The position numbers were made by a program, and so were the translations under genes. The notes under the pieces were generated by a model. The model did not search any database. It was given only the letters and a program-made list of their open reading frames with translations, and had not been told where the DNA came from. A stretch of 64,000 bases of DNA from DAORHV01 sp964513925 (GTDB taxonomy: Bacteria; Patescibacteriota; Gracilibacteria; Peribacterales; Peribacteraceae), in assembly GCA_964513925.1 (NCBI GenBank), contig CAZENR010000003.1:38295-102294 (forward strand). Direction: 5' to 3'. This document shows, piece by piece, positions 10,001 through 19,410 of the stretch (position 1 is the stretch's first letter; each line of letters opens with the position of its first letter).

Positions 10001-10731
10001 TGTCGCAGGTCGGTCTTTCCATGGCCGGCGCGAAGGGACTAGTAGATGCCATGCGCGAACTGCAGCAGTTGCCAAGGCGCGACAAAGTACCGGACGACCT
10101 GCTATCGCTGGACTTCCCTCAGCGCAAGCCGTTTGGAAGGGTTGTGACATCGGCAATGGTGCGCAACCACGAGCGAGTGTTATCGCTCATCGGCGAACCC
10201 GAAGGCATTCGCGAGCAGCTTAACGAAATAAGAATGCAAACACCGGATGCCCTGGCACGAATTGGCATCGTGTTGTCGTCGTACATTTTGCACGACGTCG
10301 CTGAGGCCGACAGGTATGCATTTGTGAAGGATGTACGCAGGGCATGCCCAAAAGCGTCGTTGGCAATTGCCGATTACACCATGCAAGGCATGCAACAAAC
10401 AGATGCACTGGAACTGTTTACTGCCGATTTGGAGCAGCTGCGCATGCGAGAAAAAGGTAAAGATGTGTATCTGGAAGAACACATGCGGCTTACCTACAGA
10501 GGCATAGGACTACTGCTATCGCAGCAATTCAACTACGTACGAGGAGTGCAGCTTCCGGGAGCGCGCGCCGTGCTTGTTGGAAGTCCTGCGGATTTGTGGC
10601 AAGACGCACAGCAAACACTCTGGCGCGAGTTTCACGAGACGACCGATGCAGACCCAATGCTGGCAGCGCAGTTCGGATTGGCATCCGATACGGTAACCGA
10701 ACAGCCTGCCGCCACATCGCTCTTGCTCTAA
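10000..10731 (+). CDS. Degenerate methyltransferase-like protein, paralogue of the next gene
   Basis: A 243-aa protein of unknown function. The central block IVLSSYILHD...P-K-A-S-L-A-I-A-D-Y aligns with ITLSYVLCSM...P-S-A-E-L-L-I-V-D-Y of the next gene; this corresponds to the post-motif and beta-5 region of a Rossmann-fold methyltransferase. The glycine-rich SAM-binding motif present in the next gene (LDFGSGNEG) is not visible here, so it may be non-catalytic or a partner subunit. It starts 1 bp inside the previous gene and ends 5 bp before the next, indicating an operon. Confidence 0.65.
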   Translation: MSQVGLSMAGAKGLVDAMRELQQLPRRDKVPDDLLSLDFPQRKPFGRVVTSAMVRNHERVLSLIGEPEGIREQLNEIRMQTPDALARIGIVLSSYILHDVAEADRYAFVKDVRRACPKASLAIADYTMQGMQQTDALELFTADLEQLRMREKGKDVYLEEHMRLTYRGIGLLLSQQFNYVRGVQLPGARAVLVGSPADLWQDAQQTLWREFHETTDADPMLAAQFGLASDTVTEQPAATSLLL

Positions 10732-10736
10732 GTCAC

Positions 10737-11441
10737 ATGTTTTTTGGTAGAAAAGCCGCTGTCGGGATTACGCCTATGGGACAGCCATCGTGCGCGCCTG
10801 AGGAAAAATATGTGGAAGGAAGGCACATGGAAGCCTTTCAACGGATGCAGAAACTCTACGCCGACCGGTTTAACAACGTGCGCGGACTGAATGGGGTTCT
10901 GGATGTACTGGATTTCGGCAGCGGTAACGAGGGTGTTTCCAGGTGCATTAGCGAACCTCTGCTTGCAACACACGACCGGCTGTGGCTGTACGATCCATAT
11001 ACAACCATTACGCCGCCGCTCAACGCGAAGACAAGTATTGTTACAGATGCGGATGTGTACGGACGGCACCGAAGGTGGTACTCCATCATCACCTTGTCGT
11101 ATGTGCTGTGCAGCATGGAGCCGGATGCAGCCGTAGATGTGGTACGACTGCTGCGCGCAGAACATCCTTCCGCAGAGCTGCTCATTGTCGATTACCTCCT
11201 GAAGGGCCGAGAGCATTTGGTAGATGCACTGAATGCAGACGAGGAATTGCAGTGGAGAAGTGCATTGGGAACAGCCGAATTCATACGCTCCAGAACCCGC
11301 TACGACATCCAGGAGCTGACCAAGATGTTACGGAATGCACAAGTTCCATGCACGAAGAACGATATACGTCCGCTGGACTCCAAAGGTATCCGTGGGGCAG
11401 TTGTCGTGGAGCCACTGGAACATGGAATAGTGGCCTACTGA
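10737..11441 (+). CDS. Class I SAM-dependent methyltransferase-like protein
   Basis: A 234-aa protein with a Rossmann methyltransferase signature: VLDVLDFGSGNEG (motif I) about residue 55, an acidic LWLYDPYT (motif II) and the strand-turn ITLSYVLCSM...LLIVDYLLKG. The substrate is unknown. ATG at 10737 is adjacent to the previous gene; a later ATG at 10827 has GGAAGGAAGG just upstream, so a shorter product is possible. It converges with leuS 2 bp downstream of its stop. Confidence 0.65.
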   Translation: MFFGRKAAVGITPMGQPSCAPEEKYVEGRHMEAFQRMQKLYADRFNNVRGLNGVLDVLDFGSGNEGVSRCISEPLLATHDRLWLYDPYTTITPPLNAKTSIVTDADVYGRHRRWYSIITLSYVLCSMEPDAAVDVVRLLRAEHPSAELLIVDYLLKGREHLVDALNADEELQWRSALGTAEFIRSRTRYDIQELTKMLRNAQVPCTKNDIRPLDSKGIRGAVVVEPLEHGIVAY

Positions 11442-11443
11442 CA

Positions 11444-13897
11444 CTATGCAGCAACCAGGCTGACCAGCTTTCCCTTTACGTAAATTTCCTTCTTCGGCGG
11501 CTTACCGCCTAGGAATTTTTGTACGTTTGGGTCTGTCTTTGCCTTGGCGATGATATCGGACTCGGTTGCATCCGCAGCTACCTCGATGCTGCCACGAACT
11601 TTTCCGTTGACCTGCACGACAATAGTGAGCGTGGATTGCACCAAGTATGCTGCATCGAACTTGGGCCACGACTGATCCATGGCAAAACCCTTGCCACCGA
11701 GGAATTCCCACAGCTCTTCAGAAAGGTGTGGAGCCAAGGGCGAGAGCATAAGCGCTATGGCCTTGGCGGTGGAGAGCGAGACGAACTTCTTGGATTCCAA
11801 CACATTGAGCAATTCCATCAGAGTGGAAATGGCCGTATTGAAATGGAGCTTCTCAATATCTTCGGCGACTTTCTTTATGCTCTTATGCAAGGCGTGCAAC
11901 ACGTCTTCATCGTCCAGCTCAAGATCTTTCGATGTCTGCTCGGTAACGACTTTGAATACGCGCTGCACAAAACGATCTGTACCCTTAATGCCGGTGTCAC
12001 TCCAGTCGCCGCCGTCGGTAAACGGACCCATGAACATGAGATAGAGACGGAACACATCCGAGCCATGACGTTCTACAAACTCGTCTGGGCTTACCACGTT
12101 GCCCTTACTCTTACTCATTTTGGCACCCTGATTGGTTATGAGTCCTTGATGAACAAGTTTTTTGAACGGCTCTGAATGCTGCATGTAGCCAAAATCTTTA
12201 AGTGCCATCATGACAAATCGAGCATAGATAAGGTGCATGCAAGCATGCTCCGGACCGCCTATGTACATGTCTACGGGCATCCAATCTTTTTCGGTTTTTA
12301 CATCAATAAGCTCCGTCATTCCCGGGTGCTCTGCAAGCGGGCGCTGCTGGTGACCAGCCAGATACATCAGGTAGTAGAAGCTGGAGCACACAAAGGTGTC
12401 CATGGTGTCGTACTCCGGAGTCCAGCCCTTGCCAAAGAGCTTTTCGGTACGTTCCTTGAACTCCTTGCTCTGCCGAAGCGGCGACTCTCCGGTGGGCTTG
12501 AATTCCACATCGGTAGGCAGCGTCCACGGCAAGTGCTCTTCAGGAACCGGGTGGGCATTGCCTTGGGGGTCGTACACCACCGGAATGGGGGCACCCCAGT
12601 AGCGCTGCCGGCTTACCAGCCAATCGCGCAGGCGGTAGTTGATTTGGCGACGTCCATAGCCCTTCTTGACGATAAAGTTGATGATGTCTTCCCTGACTTC
12701 GCCCCATTTTCGACCGGCGAATTCCTCGGGTAACTGCAGCACTCCTTGCGGGTCTTTGGTATAACAATAATCCAGGTTTCGCACTTTTTCTGCCTCGATA
12801 GGATCGGCAGGGAACATGACTGGGCGCAACGGGATGCCGTACTTTTTTGCAAATGCGAAGTCGCGCTCGTCGTGGGTGGAGCAGCTGACAATGCCAGTGC
12901 CGTACTCCATAACGACAAAAGAGGCTACCCAGATGGGTAAATCACCCATGCCGAACGGATTCTCCACGGCTCGCCCAGTATCAATGCCTTCTACATCCTC
13001 CTGGAAATCGAAGCGCTTGGCGGCCTTCTTCTTCTTAATGCGATCGACAAATTCCAGCACTGACTTCTCGTGCTTCGTGCCTCTCACCAGCTCGGTTACC
13101 AGCGGGTGCTCGGGCGCAATGACCACGAACGTTTGCGCTTTGAACGTCTGGGGAATGGAATCGTACACCTCAAAGGAGATATCCATGCCTTTCACCTTCA
13201 TGGAGAAGTTGACGCCCTCGCTGCGGTCTATCCAGTTGCGCTGCATCAGTTTGGTTTTTTCCGGCCAGTCCAAATCCTGCAAGCCGTCCAGAAGTTGCTG
13301 TGCGTACTTGGTAATCTGCCAGTACCACTGTTCAAGTGCTTTTTGCACGACATCGCTGCTGCAGCGTTCACATTTCCCCTCCCAAACCTGCTCGTTGGCA
13401 AGGACCGTTTGGCACTTGGGACAGAAGTTTACGTTGCCCTGCTTTTTGTACGCCAGCCCGTGCTTGAACATTTCCAGGAATAGCCACTGCGTCCAACCGT
13501 AATACTCGGGCTGCGAAGTGTTTACCATCTTGCTCCAGTCGTACATGCAACCTATGCGCTTGAGCTGCTTGATCATGGTTTTGACGTTGGTCGCAATGGA
13601 TTCATTCGGGTGGATGCCGGTCTTGATGGCATAGTTTTCGGCAGGAAGGCCGAAGGCATCGAATCCCATAGGGCTAAAGACCGTACGACCTTTCATCCGC
13701 TGGAAACGCGCATAGCTGTCTGCCGGTGCGAAGTTATACCAGTGACCCACGTGCAACTTGTCTCCACTGGGATACGGGAACATCACCATGGAATAGAATT
13801 TATCCTTCGCGTTGCGCAAGTCGACGGTGAAGGCTTGTGCATCTTCCCAGTTCTTCTGCCACTTCGCTTCGGTGGCCGAGGGTTCGTACTTTGGCAT
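11444..13897 (-). CDS. leuS: Leucyl-tRNA synthetase
   Basis: Charges tRNA-Leu in the cytosol. The 817-aa, class I enzyme has the HIGH-type motif HVGHWYNF (about residue 50), the KMSKS motif (KMSKSKGNVV, about residue 575), a zinc-ribbon-like insert (CPKC...CERC) and the CP1 editing domain. The editing-site motif reads YGTGIVSCSTHDERD where most bacteria have YGTGAVM-x-VP-x-HD-x-RD, so the catalytic aspartate is kept but the preceding loop has changed. TAGGAT 9 bp before the ATG is the likely -10 element. Confidence 0.95.
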   Translation of the reverse strand: MPKYEPSATEAKWQKNWEDAQAFTVDLRNAKDKFYSMVMFPYPSGDKLHVGHWYNFAPADSYARFQRMKGRTVFSPMGFDAFGLPAENYAIKTGIHPNESIATNVKTMIKQLKRIGCMYDWSKMVNTSQPEYYGWTQWLFLEMFKHGLAYKKQGNVNFCPKCQTVLANEQVWEGKCERCSSDVVQKALEQWYWQITKYAQQLLDGLQDLDWPEKTKLMQRNWIDRSEGVNFSMKVKGMDISFEVYDSIPQTFKAQTFVVIAPEHPLVTELVRGTKHEKSVLEFVDRIKKKKAAKRFDFQEDVEGIDTGRAVENPFGMGDLPIWVASFVVMEYGTGIVSCSTHDERDFAFAKKYGIPLRPVMFPADPIEAEKVRNLDYCYTKDPQGVLQLPEEFAGRKWGEVREDIINFIVKKGYGRRQINYRLRDWLVSRQRYWGAPIPVVYDPQGNAHPVPEEHLPWTLPTDVEFKPTGESPLRQSKEFKERTEKLFGKGWTPEYDTMDTFVCSSFYYLMYLAGHQQRPLAEHPGMTELIDVKTEKDWMPVDMYIGGPEHACMHLIYARFVMMALKDFGYMQHSEPFKKLVHQGLITNQGAKMSKSKGNVVSPDEFVERHGSDVFRLYLMFMGPFTDGGDWSDTGIKGTDRFVQRVFKVVTEQTSKDLELDDEDVLHALHKSIKKVAEDIEKLHFNTAISTLMELLNVLESKKFVSLSTAKAIALMLSPLAPHLSEELWEFLGGKGFAMDQSWPKFDAAYLVQSTLTIVVQVNGKVRGSIEVAADATESDIIAKAKTDPNVQKFLGGKPPKKEIYVKGKLVSLVAA

Positions 13898-14006
13898 GGC
13901 GGTATCCTAGTGCGTCTAGGTATCGTGCGCCAGTAGATGCCATGTGCCACGGGATAGGCGACGCCACGTGCTCGTAAGAAGTAGTGAGCGCAACTTTTCA
14001 GAAACC

Positions 14007-14015
14007 TGCTACACT
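14007..14015 (+). promoter_or_regulatory. Extended -10 promoter TGCTACACT of der
   Basis: TG-C-TACACT ends 11 bp before the der ATG at 14027. The predicted leader is about 5 nt, with no Shine-Dalgarno sequence. Confidence 0.5.
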
Positions 14016-14026
14016 GCCGCAGTTCC

Positions 14027-15397
14027 ATGGCCAAACTTCCGACGGTCGCCATCATCGGCAGACCCAACACCGGCAAATCGACACTGTTCAACCGCATGAT
14101 CGGTAAGCGCCGTGCAATTGTAAGCGATGTACCCGGCACCACTCGCGACCATGTCTCGGAGCGCATAGATGAGGAAAGCGTCAGTTACCTGCTTGTGGAT
14201 ACCGGAGGCATGGGGGCAACGTACGACACGGATTTCGAGGAAGACGTATTCGAGCAGTCCATGCTCGCGCTGGAGCATGCCGACGTCATTTTGCTGACTA
14301 TCAACGGCAAAGAGGATTTAACCGAAGATGACCACAACATCATCGACGTACTGCGAAAGAAGCGTAAGCGTCACGTACCGGTGCTGGTGGTTCTGACCAA
14401 AGTAGACAATGAAGACATTGCGGAGTCCACAGCGCCGCAGCCGCACGAGGTGCGTATCGGTGACGATGTACTGCACGTAAGCGCCACCCATAACCGCGGC
14501 GTGGATGAACTGCGTGAGCGAATAGTGCAAGAGCTGAAACGCATGCACTTCGGGCCTTTGGAGGAGCGTACGGACGGCGTACTGCGCATTGCGATCGTCG
14601 GCAAGCCGAACGTGGGAAAGAGCTCGTTGGTCAACGCGCTCATGAGCGACATGCAACGCGAGCAGTCTGCGCTGCTGGTATCGGAAGTTGCCGGCACTAC
14701 GCGCGACAGCACCGATACGCTGGTGCACTTTAACGAACGCCCTTACATGCTGGTGGATACCGCAGGTATAAAAAAGCACACCCAGTCGCTGGAGCAGATT
14801 GAGCGATACGCCATGCTGCGAACGGTGCAGGCATTGGAAAGCGCCGACATCGGTGTGTTGGTACTGGATGCAACACAGCCGGTAAGCCAGCAAGATAAGA
14901 AAATCGCCAGCCTTATCGCCCAATCGGGCAAAGGCATGGTGATCCTTGCCAATAAGATGGACACACTCAAGGGCGAAGAACGCAAAGAGAAATTGGCCGA
15001 TATCGCGCTCATGCTGAACTTTTGTCGCTATGCCAAAATTCTGCCGTGTTCGGCAAAAACGCGCGATGGCGTGGTGAAGTTGTTCGACGTTGCCGAAGCG
15101 GTGCAAGCTGCCAGGCAGCGCCGCATTCCCATGCGCGAGCTGACCAAGTGGTTTGAACGCGTAACCTACGGACAGCCGCTGGGAGAAATAGCTCGCAGCA
15201 AGTACATCACGCAGGCCGAAGACATTCCCCCGACATTCGTCATTTTCGTAAAGAACCCCAAGAAAGTAGGAGTCAGCCAGCTGCGCTACCTGGAAAACCG
15301 GCTGCGCGAAACATTCGGCTTCGATGGAACGCCCATTCGTTGGATTACCAAGAGCAGCCAGCGTGAGCCGCCCGCTTTCCTCCGAAACAACGCATGA
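14027..15397 (+). CDS. der: Ribosome biogenesis GTPase Der (EngA)
   Basis: Double-GTPase needed for 50S subunit maturation. The first G domain has GRPNTGKSTLFNR (about residue 11), DVPGTTRDH and DTGGMG. The second has GKPNVGKSSLVNAL (about residue 193), VAGTTRDSTD, DTAGIKK and NKMD. The C-terminal KH-like domain follows (FVKNPKKV, RYLENRLRETFGF). The 456-aa length is typical. Its TGA overlaps the ATG of the next gene (ATGA at 15394-15397), so the two are one transcription unit. Confidence 0.95.
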   Translation: MAKLPTVAIIGRPNTGKSTLFNRMIGKRRAIVSDVPGTTRDHVSERIDEESVSYLLVDTGGMGATYDTDFEEDVFEQSMLALEHADVILLTINGKEDLTEDDHNIIDVLRKKRKRHVPVLVVLTKVDNEDIAESTAPQPHEVRIGDDVLHVSATHNRGVDELRERIVQELKRMHFGPLEERTDGVLRIAIVGKPNVGKSSLVNALMSDMQREQSALLVSEVAGTTRDSTDTLVHFNERPYMLVDTAGIKKHTQSLEQIERYAMLRTVQALESADIGVLVLDATQPVSQQDKKIASLIAQSGKGMVILANKMDTLKGEERKEKLADIALMLNFCRYAKILPCSAKTRDGVVKLFDVAEAVQAARQRRIPMRELTKWFERVTYGQPLGEIARSKYITQAEDIPPTFVIFVKNPKKVGVSQLRYLENRLRETFGFDGTPIRWITKSSQREPPAFLRNNA

Positions 15398-17310
15398 CAT
15401 CGCTCAGCACGACGCTTCGCAACGTCCTTATACCTGTTGCCGTCTTTTCGCTAATCGGAGTACTGGTGTATGGATCGTCGCTTGGCAATTCGTTTGTCAG
15501 CTGGGATGACACCGGATTGATTTACAACAATCCCACGGTGAAGGGCATGACTGCCGCCAACGTCCAACGCGCATTCACCACGTACGATCCGGAACTCTAC
15601 ATTCCACTCACCTTGCTTAGCTGGCAGGTGGACTACGCAATAGGCGGACTAAACCCTCTGCCGTACCACGTCGGAAACCTGCTGCTCCACATCATTTCCG
15701 CCCTCCTTGCGCTTGCCATTGTAACCAAGCTGACAACACGGCACTGGATGGGTTGGCTTGTCGGCCTGCTGTTCTTGGTGCACCCGTTGCATACCGAAGC
15801 GGTTGCATGGGCCAGCGCCCGTAAGGACGTGCTCTCGACTGCACTGTGTCTTGCTTCGTGGCTTGCGTACTTGGGGTATGCGCCTACAGCCGAGCGACAA
15901 CGCGGTTCTCCTTGGCTGCTTGCATGCAGCATTGTGCTGTTTGCCCTGGCGCTCCTTGCCAAGGTTTCTGTTGTGCTGCTGCCAGTAATCCTGCTGCTTA
16001 CCGATTGGTACCAGCGCCGCGCGTGGTCGACGCGGATGCTACTCGAAAAGGCGCCGTTCTTTGCGTTATCGATCGTATTTGTCATCGTTGCGCTGTTTGG
16101 AAAGCAGGACATTTTGGTGCAAACGAGCCTGCTGGACAAAGTCCTGATGGCAGCCAAAAGCACCGTATTCTACTTGGAAAAACTCCTGCTTCCGCTGGGC
16201 CTGACTCCCATATACCCCTACATGCAATCGATTCAGCTTACGTCGCTGGATTTTCTCATTCCTGCAGGAATTACCGCCGCTGTAGTAGGTCTGATGCTCT
16301 GGCTGTGTGTGCGCTGGCGCGAGGCAGGATTCTGCCTTGCCTTCTTCTTCTTGGGCATTCTCCCCTCCTTCTCCAACTTCGCAAAGCACGGCGAACTGTA
16401 TTACGCATCGGATCGCTACGCGTATCTGGCCTCCATCGGGATCTTCCTGCTGGCAGCTCTGCTGATGGAACGGGCATTAGCGCGTGTGCACGGTGCCGGG
16501 CGCGATACTGCCATTGGCACAACCGCTCTGCTGTGCTCGGTAGTGGCGCTGATCTTCGGCGTACTTACAAGTGCGCAAGCCGCGATTTGGAAAAACAGCG
16601 AAACACTCTTTCGCGACGTCATCGCCAAGCAGCCCAATTCTGTTGCGGCTCATCTGAACTTGTCTATCGTCCTGCGCGAGACCGGCAGGCTAGAGGAGGC
16701 ATTGGAACAAACGCGTGCGGCTGCTGCCATACGCGAGCGCATGGAGGTGTTTACGAATTTCGCAAATATTTACAAGCTGCAGGGAAAAACCGATCTCTCT
16801 ATCGAGCAGTACACAAAGGCTATGCAGAAATGGCCGGAGCGACCCGAGCCCTACATGGGTCTTGGAATCATTGCGCAAGAACAGGGGCGATTTGACGAGG
16901 CGATAGAGCTGTATACCAAGGCCATTGCGCAAGAGCCGCGCTTTACAGCGGCATACGTCAATCTCGCCAGCGTATACGAGCACGAACGCAAATTTACAGA
17001 GGCGGAGTCTGCCCTGCGCAAAGCTTTGGAAATAAATCCAAAGTTTGCAGACGGCTGGTTCTCGCTTGGAGTGGTATACGAAGGAAAGCGCGAGTTCAGT
17101 AATGCCACCGAAGCGTTTGCAACGACGCTTGCCCTGGACCCGGCCCATGCCGAAGCTCCGCTGCGACTGGCGGCGGCAGAGCTAAGCCAGGGTCATAACG
17201 CCAGAGCATTGGAGCTACTGAAGGACATCCTGAAGCGAGATCCGCAAAACGCAGGCGCCAAAGCCCTGATCAATGAAATGATCAAGCTTGGGATTCTTGG
17301 TACAAAGTAG
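15394..17310 (+). CDS. Polytopic membrane protein with C-terminal TPR repeats (TMTC/GT-C-like)
   Basis: A 638-aa protein. The first 390 residues hold about ten membrane helices. Early signatures typical of the TPR-linked GT-C/TMTC-like family are SWDDTGLIYNNP, LPYHVGNLLLHI and HPLHTEAVAWASARKD, including the conserved acidic pair after helix 1. The remaining 240 residues are tetratricopeptide repeats (for example AAYVNLASVYEHERKFTEAE and GWFSLGVVYEGKREFSNATE). Relatives are proposed sugar transferases or envelope assembly factors; the actual substrate is unknown. It overlaps der by 4 bp. Confidence 0.85.
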   Translation: MTSLSTTLRNVLIPVAVFSLIGVLVYGSSLGNSFVSWDDTGLIYNNPTVKGMTAANVQRAFTTYDPELYIPLTLLSWQVDYAIGGLNPLPYHVGNLLLHIISALLALAIVTKLTTRHWMGWLVGLLFLVHPLHTEAVAWASARKDVLSTALCLASWLAYLGYAPTAERQRGSPWLLACSIVLFALALLAKVSVVLLPVILLLTDWYQRRAWSTRMLLEKAPFFALSIVFVIVALFGKQDILVQTSLLDKVLMAAKSTVFYLEKLLLPLGLTPIYPYMQSIQLTSLDFLIPAGITAAVVGLMLWLCVRWREAGFCLAFFFLGILPSFSNFAKHGELYYASDRYAYLASIGIFLLAALLMERALARVHGAGRDTAIGTTALLCSVVALIFGVLTSAQAAIWKNSETLFRDVIAKQPNSVAAHLNLSIVLRETGRLEEALEQTRAAAAIRERMEVFTNFANIYKLQGKTDLSIEQYTKAMQKWPERPEPYMGLGIIAQEQGRFDEAIELYTKAIAQEPRFTAAYVNLASVYEHERKFTEAESALRKALEINPKFADGWFSLGVVYEGKREFSNATEAFATTLALDPAHAEAPLRLAAAELSQGHNARALELLKDILKRDPQNAGAKALINEMIKLGILGTK

Positions 17311-17311
17311 T

Positions 17312-17923
17312 CTATCCCCTGCCCTCTTTCATATCCTTCACGCGGCCGTCTTCGTGAATAGGTAACGGGTAGGCCTCTATGACCACCTCGAGTTTGTCGA
17401 GCAGCTTCTTCGGGTCGTCATCAAATACCATGTTCGGCGGAATTTTCCGCTTGCACAGCTCCTCCACGATGTGGGGCACCGCATTGCTGATGCCGCCGGA
17501 GTTGGTGATAATGCCGATGGGACGACCTTCATCGTAAGCGATGGTCAGTTCGTTGAGCGTGCCAATTCCGCCGCCAATGATGACAATGGCATCGCTGCTG
17601 CGAATATTGATGATGTCGCGCTCCATGAAGCCCATGCCGGTAAACACGATGATGTCGTGCCCCGATGGGGACTGGTATTCGTTGATGTGCTCGTACTCGG
17701 AGAACGCAGGTGAAATACCCATGGCAAGTCCTCCAGCCTCCTTTGCAGCGACCATGGCATCGTGGGGCAAGCCCGGGCACGCGCCGTTGATGAAAATATG
17801 TCCGCGGCGGCCGATTTCGGCACCCAGGGCGCGCGCTTTATCGCGAGCGATGGGGTCCTCGATTTGCGGCCCGCTGGCGGAACCCATAACGCCGATCTTA
17901 AGTTTGCGCTTTTTGACGATCAT
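17312..17923 (-). CDS. LOG-family / TIGR00725-like Rossmann-fold protein
   Basis: A 203-aa cytosolic protein related to the lysine-decarboxylase-like (LOG) family. Visible motifs are IGVMGSASG at the N-terminus, FINGACPGLPHDAM, and IIGGGIGTLNEL, which corresponds to the family's PGGxGTxxE signature with an isoleucine. Relatives bind nucleotides or act as phosphoribohydrolases, but the reaction here is not established. The start at 17923 is preferred because it immediately precedes the first beta strand (KIGVMGS); TACAAT lies 13 bp upstream. It converges with the TPR gene. Confidence 0.75.
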   Translation of the reverse strand: MIVKKRKLKIGVMGSASGPQIEDPIARDKARALGAEIGRRGHIFINGACPGLPHDAMVAAKEAGGLAMGISPAFSEYEHINEYQSPSGHDIIVFTGMGFMERDIINIRSSDAIVIIGGGIGTLNELTIAYDEGRPIGIITNSGGISNAVPHIVEELCKRKIPPNMVFDDDPKKLLDKLEVVIEAYPLPIHEDGRVKDMKEGRG

Positions 17924-17964
17924 AGAACGTGGAGAAATTGTACGCGCACCAAGCGCGGGGAACA

Positions 17965-18669
17965 CTAGACATCTGCGCCAAAATCAGCGCGGCACACCGC
18001 ATCGAGCGCGGGGGTAATGCCGCCGGAAATTTGGTCGCAACGAGAACCTTCGCCGGTAACCCTGGCCAAGCAGTACGCCAGGTAATCGCCATGCCCCGGG
18101 GTGTAGAGCACGCCATGGGCATCGCTGCCACGCTGCTCCTGAGAAACGTAGGCAAGCGCGGCACAGCGGCGCACATCGCCGGAGAGAATGGCGTCTTGGA
18201 TAATGTGCAACTGCTCCAGTACCACCGGGTCTGTTTCGGCCTTGAGTACCCGGCGCCAAGCGGCGCTGGAATCGGTTTTTGTTTTCCCGATGTTCGTAAT
18301 GACTTCGGATGCCTTCTTGGCCAGCGCATTGCGCATATCTACCTCCAGCTGTTCGCCGGATGTACCTGCGGCGGCGGATAGCAGCGTTGCCGCAGCACTT
18401 AGCGTGCCCGAAATATCTTTGCCCTGGGCCCCGCTGGTTACCAGTTGCTGGGCAGAACCGGCGCGAGCGGCAAGGTCTTTGAGTGCCTCGGTTACGGTGG
18501 TGACGTCGATGTTCTTGCCCGGAATATTCACCGTTCCCACGTGGAAGCCATCGAAAAACTTGGTGTCGGTGAGTTGCACCATGGCTGCCTGCAAATTCTG
18601 CGCAGACGGAGGCACGAATGCCACCGCTATGTAGAGCGCGATGATGGCGAAAACCAGAAAGATTCGCAT
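17965..18669 (-). CDS. Hypothetical secreted or membrane-anchored protein (234 aa)
   Basis: Not recognised. The N-terminus MRIFLVFAIIALYIAVAFV is a signal peptide or membrane anchor, followed by an alanine-rich helical stretch and a C-terminal part with three cysteines (YCLARV, RCDQI, AVCRADF) that could form disulphides outside the cytoplasm. The start at 18669 is supported by TGGTATACT only 6 bp upstream. Confidence 0.7.
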   Translation of the reverse strand: MRIFLVFAIIALYIAVAFVPPSAQNLQAAMVQLTDTKFFDGFHVGTVNIPGKNIDVTTVTEALKDLAARAGSAQQLVTSGAQGKDISGTLSAAATLLSAAAGTSGEQLEVDMRNALAKKASEVITNIGKTKTDSSAAWRRVLKAETDPVVLEQLHIIQDAILSGDVRRCAALAYVSQEQRGSDAHGVLYTPGHGDYLAYCLARVTGEGSRCDQISGGITPALDAVCRADFGADV

Positions 18670-18675
18670 CCCACT

Positions 18676-18684
18676 AGTATACCA
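18676..18684 (-). promoter_or_regulatory. Extended -10 promoter TGGTATACT
   Basis: Read on the minus strand, TG-G-TATACT ends 6 bp before the ATG at 18669. The same nonamer precedes the genes starting at 27627, 35373 and 36765. Confidence 0.55.
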
Positions 18685-18724
18685 GAAATTCAGGCTTCTT
18701 CCCAGCCCCTGGAGCACGGGGAAA

Positions 18725-18747
18725 CCCCGGCGGTGGTGCCGCCGGGG
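18725..18747 (-). terminator. Strong GC hairpin after the GC-rich orphan gene
   Basis: A perfect 9-bp stem (CCCCGGCGG / CCGCCGGGG) with loop, followed on the minus strand by GTTTCCCC rather than a long T run. This terminator style fits a GC-rich donor genome better than the terminators elsewhere in this window. Confidence 0.6.
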
Positions 18748-18769
18748 TGCCCGTTCATGCAACTACGAA

Positions 18770-19177
18770 TTAGCCCAGCAAGTTGTAAACCTTGGTCGCG
18801 CCCTCGTCGGGCGACCAGAGCGCGGAAACCGTGACCTCGTGCACCGAGCCGTTGTACAGCACGCGGATCTTGTCGTCGCCGTTGTCGCTGTTGACGGCGA
18901 AGTCGAGATCGAAGATGTAGGTCTCGTTCGGGGTGCACGCCTTGATGTTGGCGCGGCGGCGACCGCCGAACGCGACCGCGAGGCGGGTGGCCGAGGTGCG
19001 GCGCAGGATCAGCTTGGCGCGGAAGGTCGGCTGGCGGTTGTCGAATTCGCCCCACTTCGCATCGCAGTCGCCGACCATGCCCACGTACTCGTGGACGATG
19101 ACGGCCAGCGGGCCGTCGCGCGGCACGAGCGTGAGGTCGGCGATGTCGGTGGAGGCGGGGAGACGGAAACCGGTCAT
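18770..19177 (-). CDS. GC-rich orphan protein (135 aa)
   Basis: Not recognised. A 135-aa, mostly beta-predicted protein (LAVIVHEYVGMV, KLILRRTSATRLAVAF, YIFDLDFAVNSDNGDD) with no signal peptide. Codon use is markedly richer in G/C third positions than the flanking genes, and it is bracketed by a GC-rich hairpin downstream and an AT-rich spacer upstream. This suggests acquisition from another genome, possibly a phage. It could be a virion or capsid-decoration type protein, but no motif proves this. Confidence 0.6.
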   Translation of the reverse strand: MTGFRLPASTDIADLTLVPRDGPLAVIVHEYVGMVGDCDAKWGEFDNRQPTFRAKLILRRTSATRLAVAFGGRRRANIKACTPNETYIFDLDFAVNSDNGDDKIRVLYNGSVHEVTVSALWSPDEGATKVYNLLG

Positions 19178-19333
19178 TGGGGTGTTCCCAACGGGGAAGC
19201 CTCTGAGTCCGCATTGTGCGGGGTACCTAGGCTCCTTCGATGCACAGGGTTATATGCACCCAAAGAGCCTAAATACATTCGTAGTGTGTGAATGAACGGG
19301 ATGTGCCAGTGCGAACACTGACAAATGCAATTA

Positions 19334-19364
19334 TAAAACATTTTTTAATATTAGCAATGTTTTA
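19334..19364. other. AT-rich 9-bp inverted repeat
   Basis: TAAAACATT and AATGTTTTA are separated by 13 bp in the 233-bp spacer between mltG and the GC-rich orphan. It could terminate mltG transcription, although no clean T run follows. The rest of the spacer shows nothing recognisable. Confidence 0.35.
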
Positions 19365-19410
19365 CCCGCAGAATTCGCCTTGCAGGTGAAACCGTTCATA
19401 TTGGCTTCTG

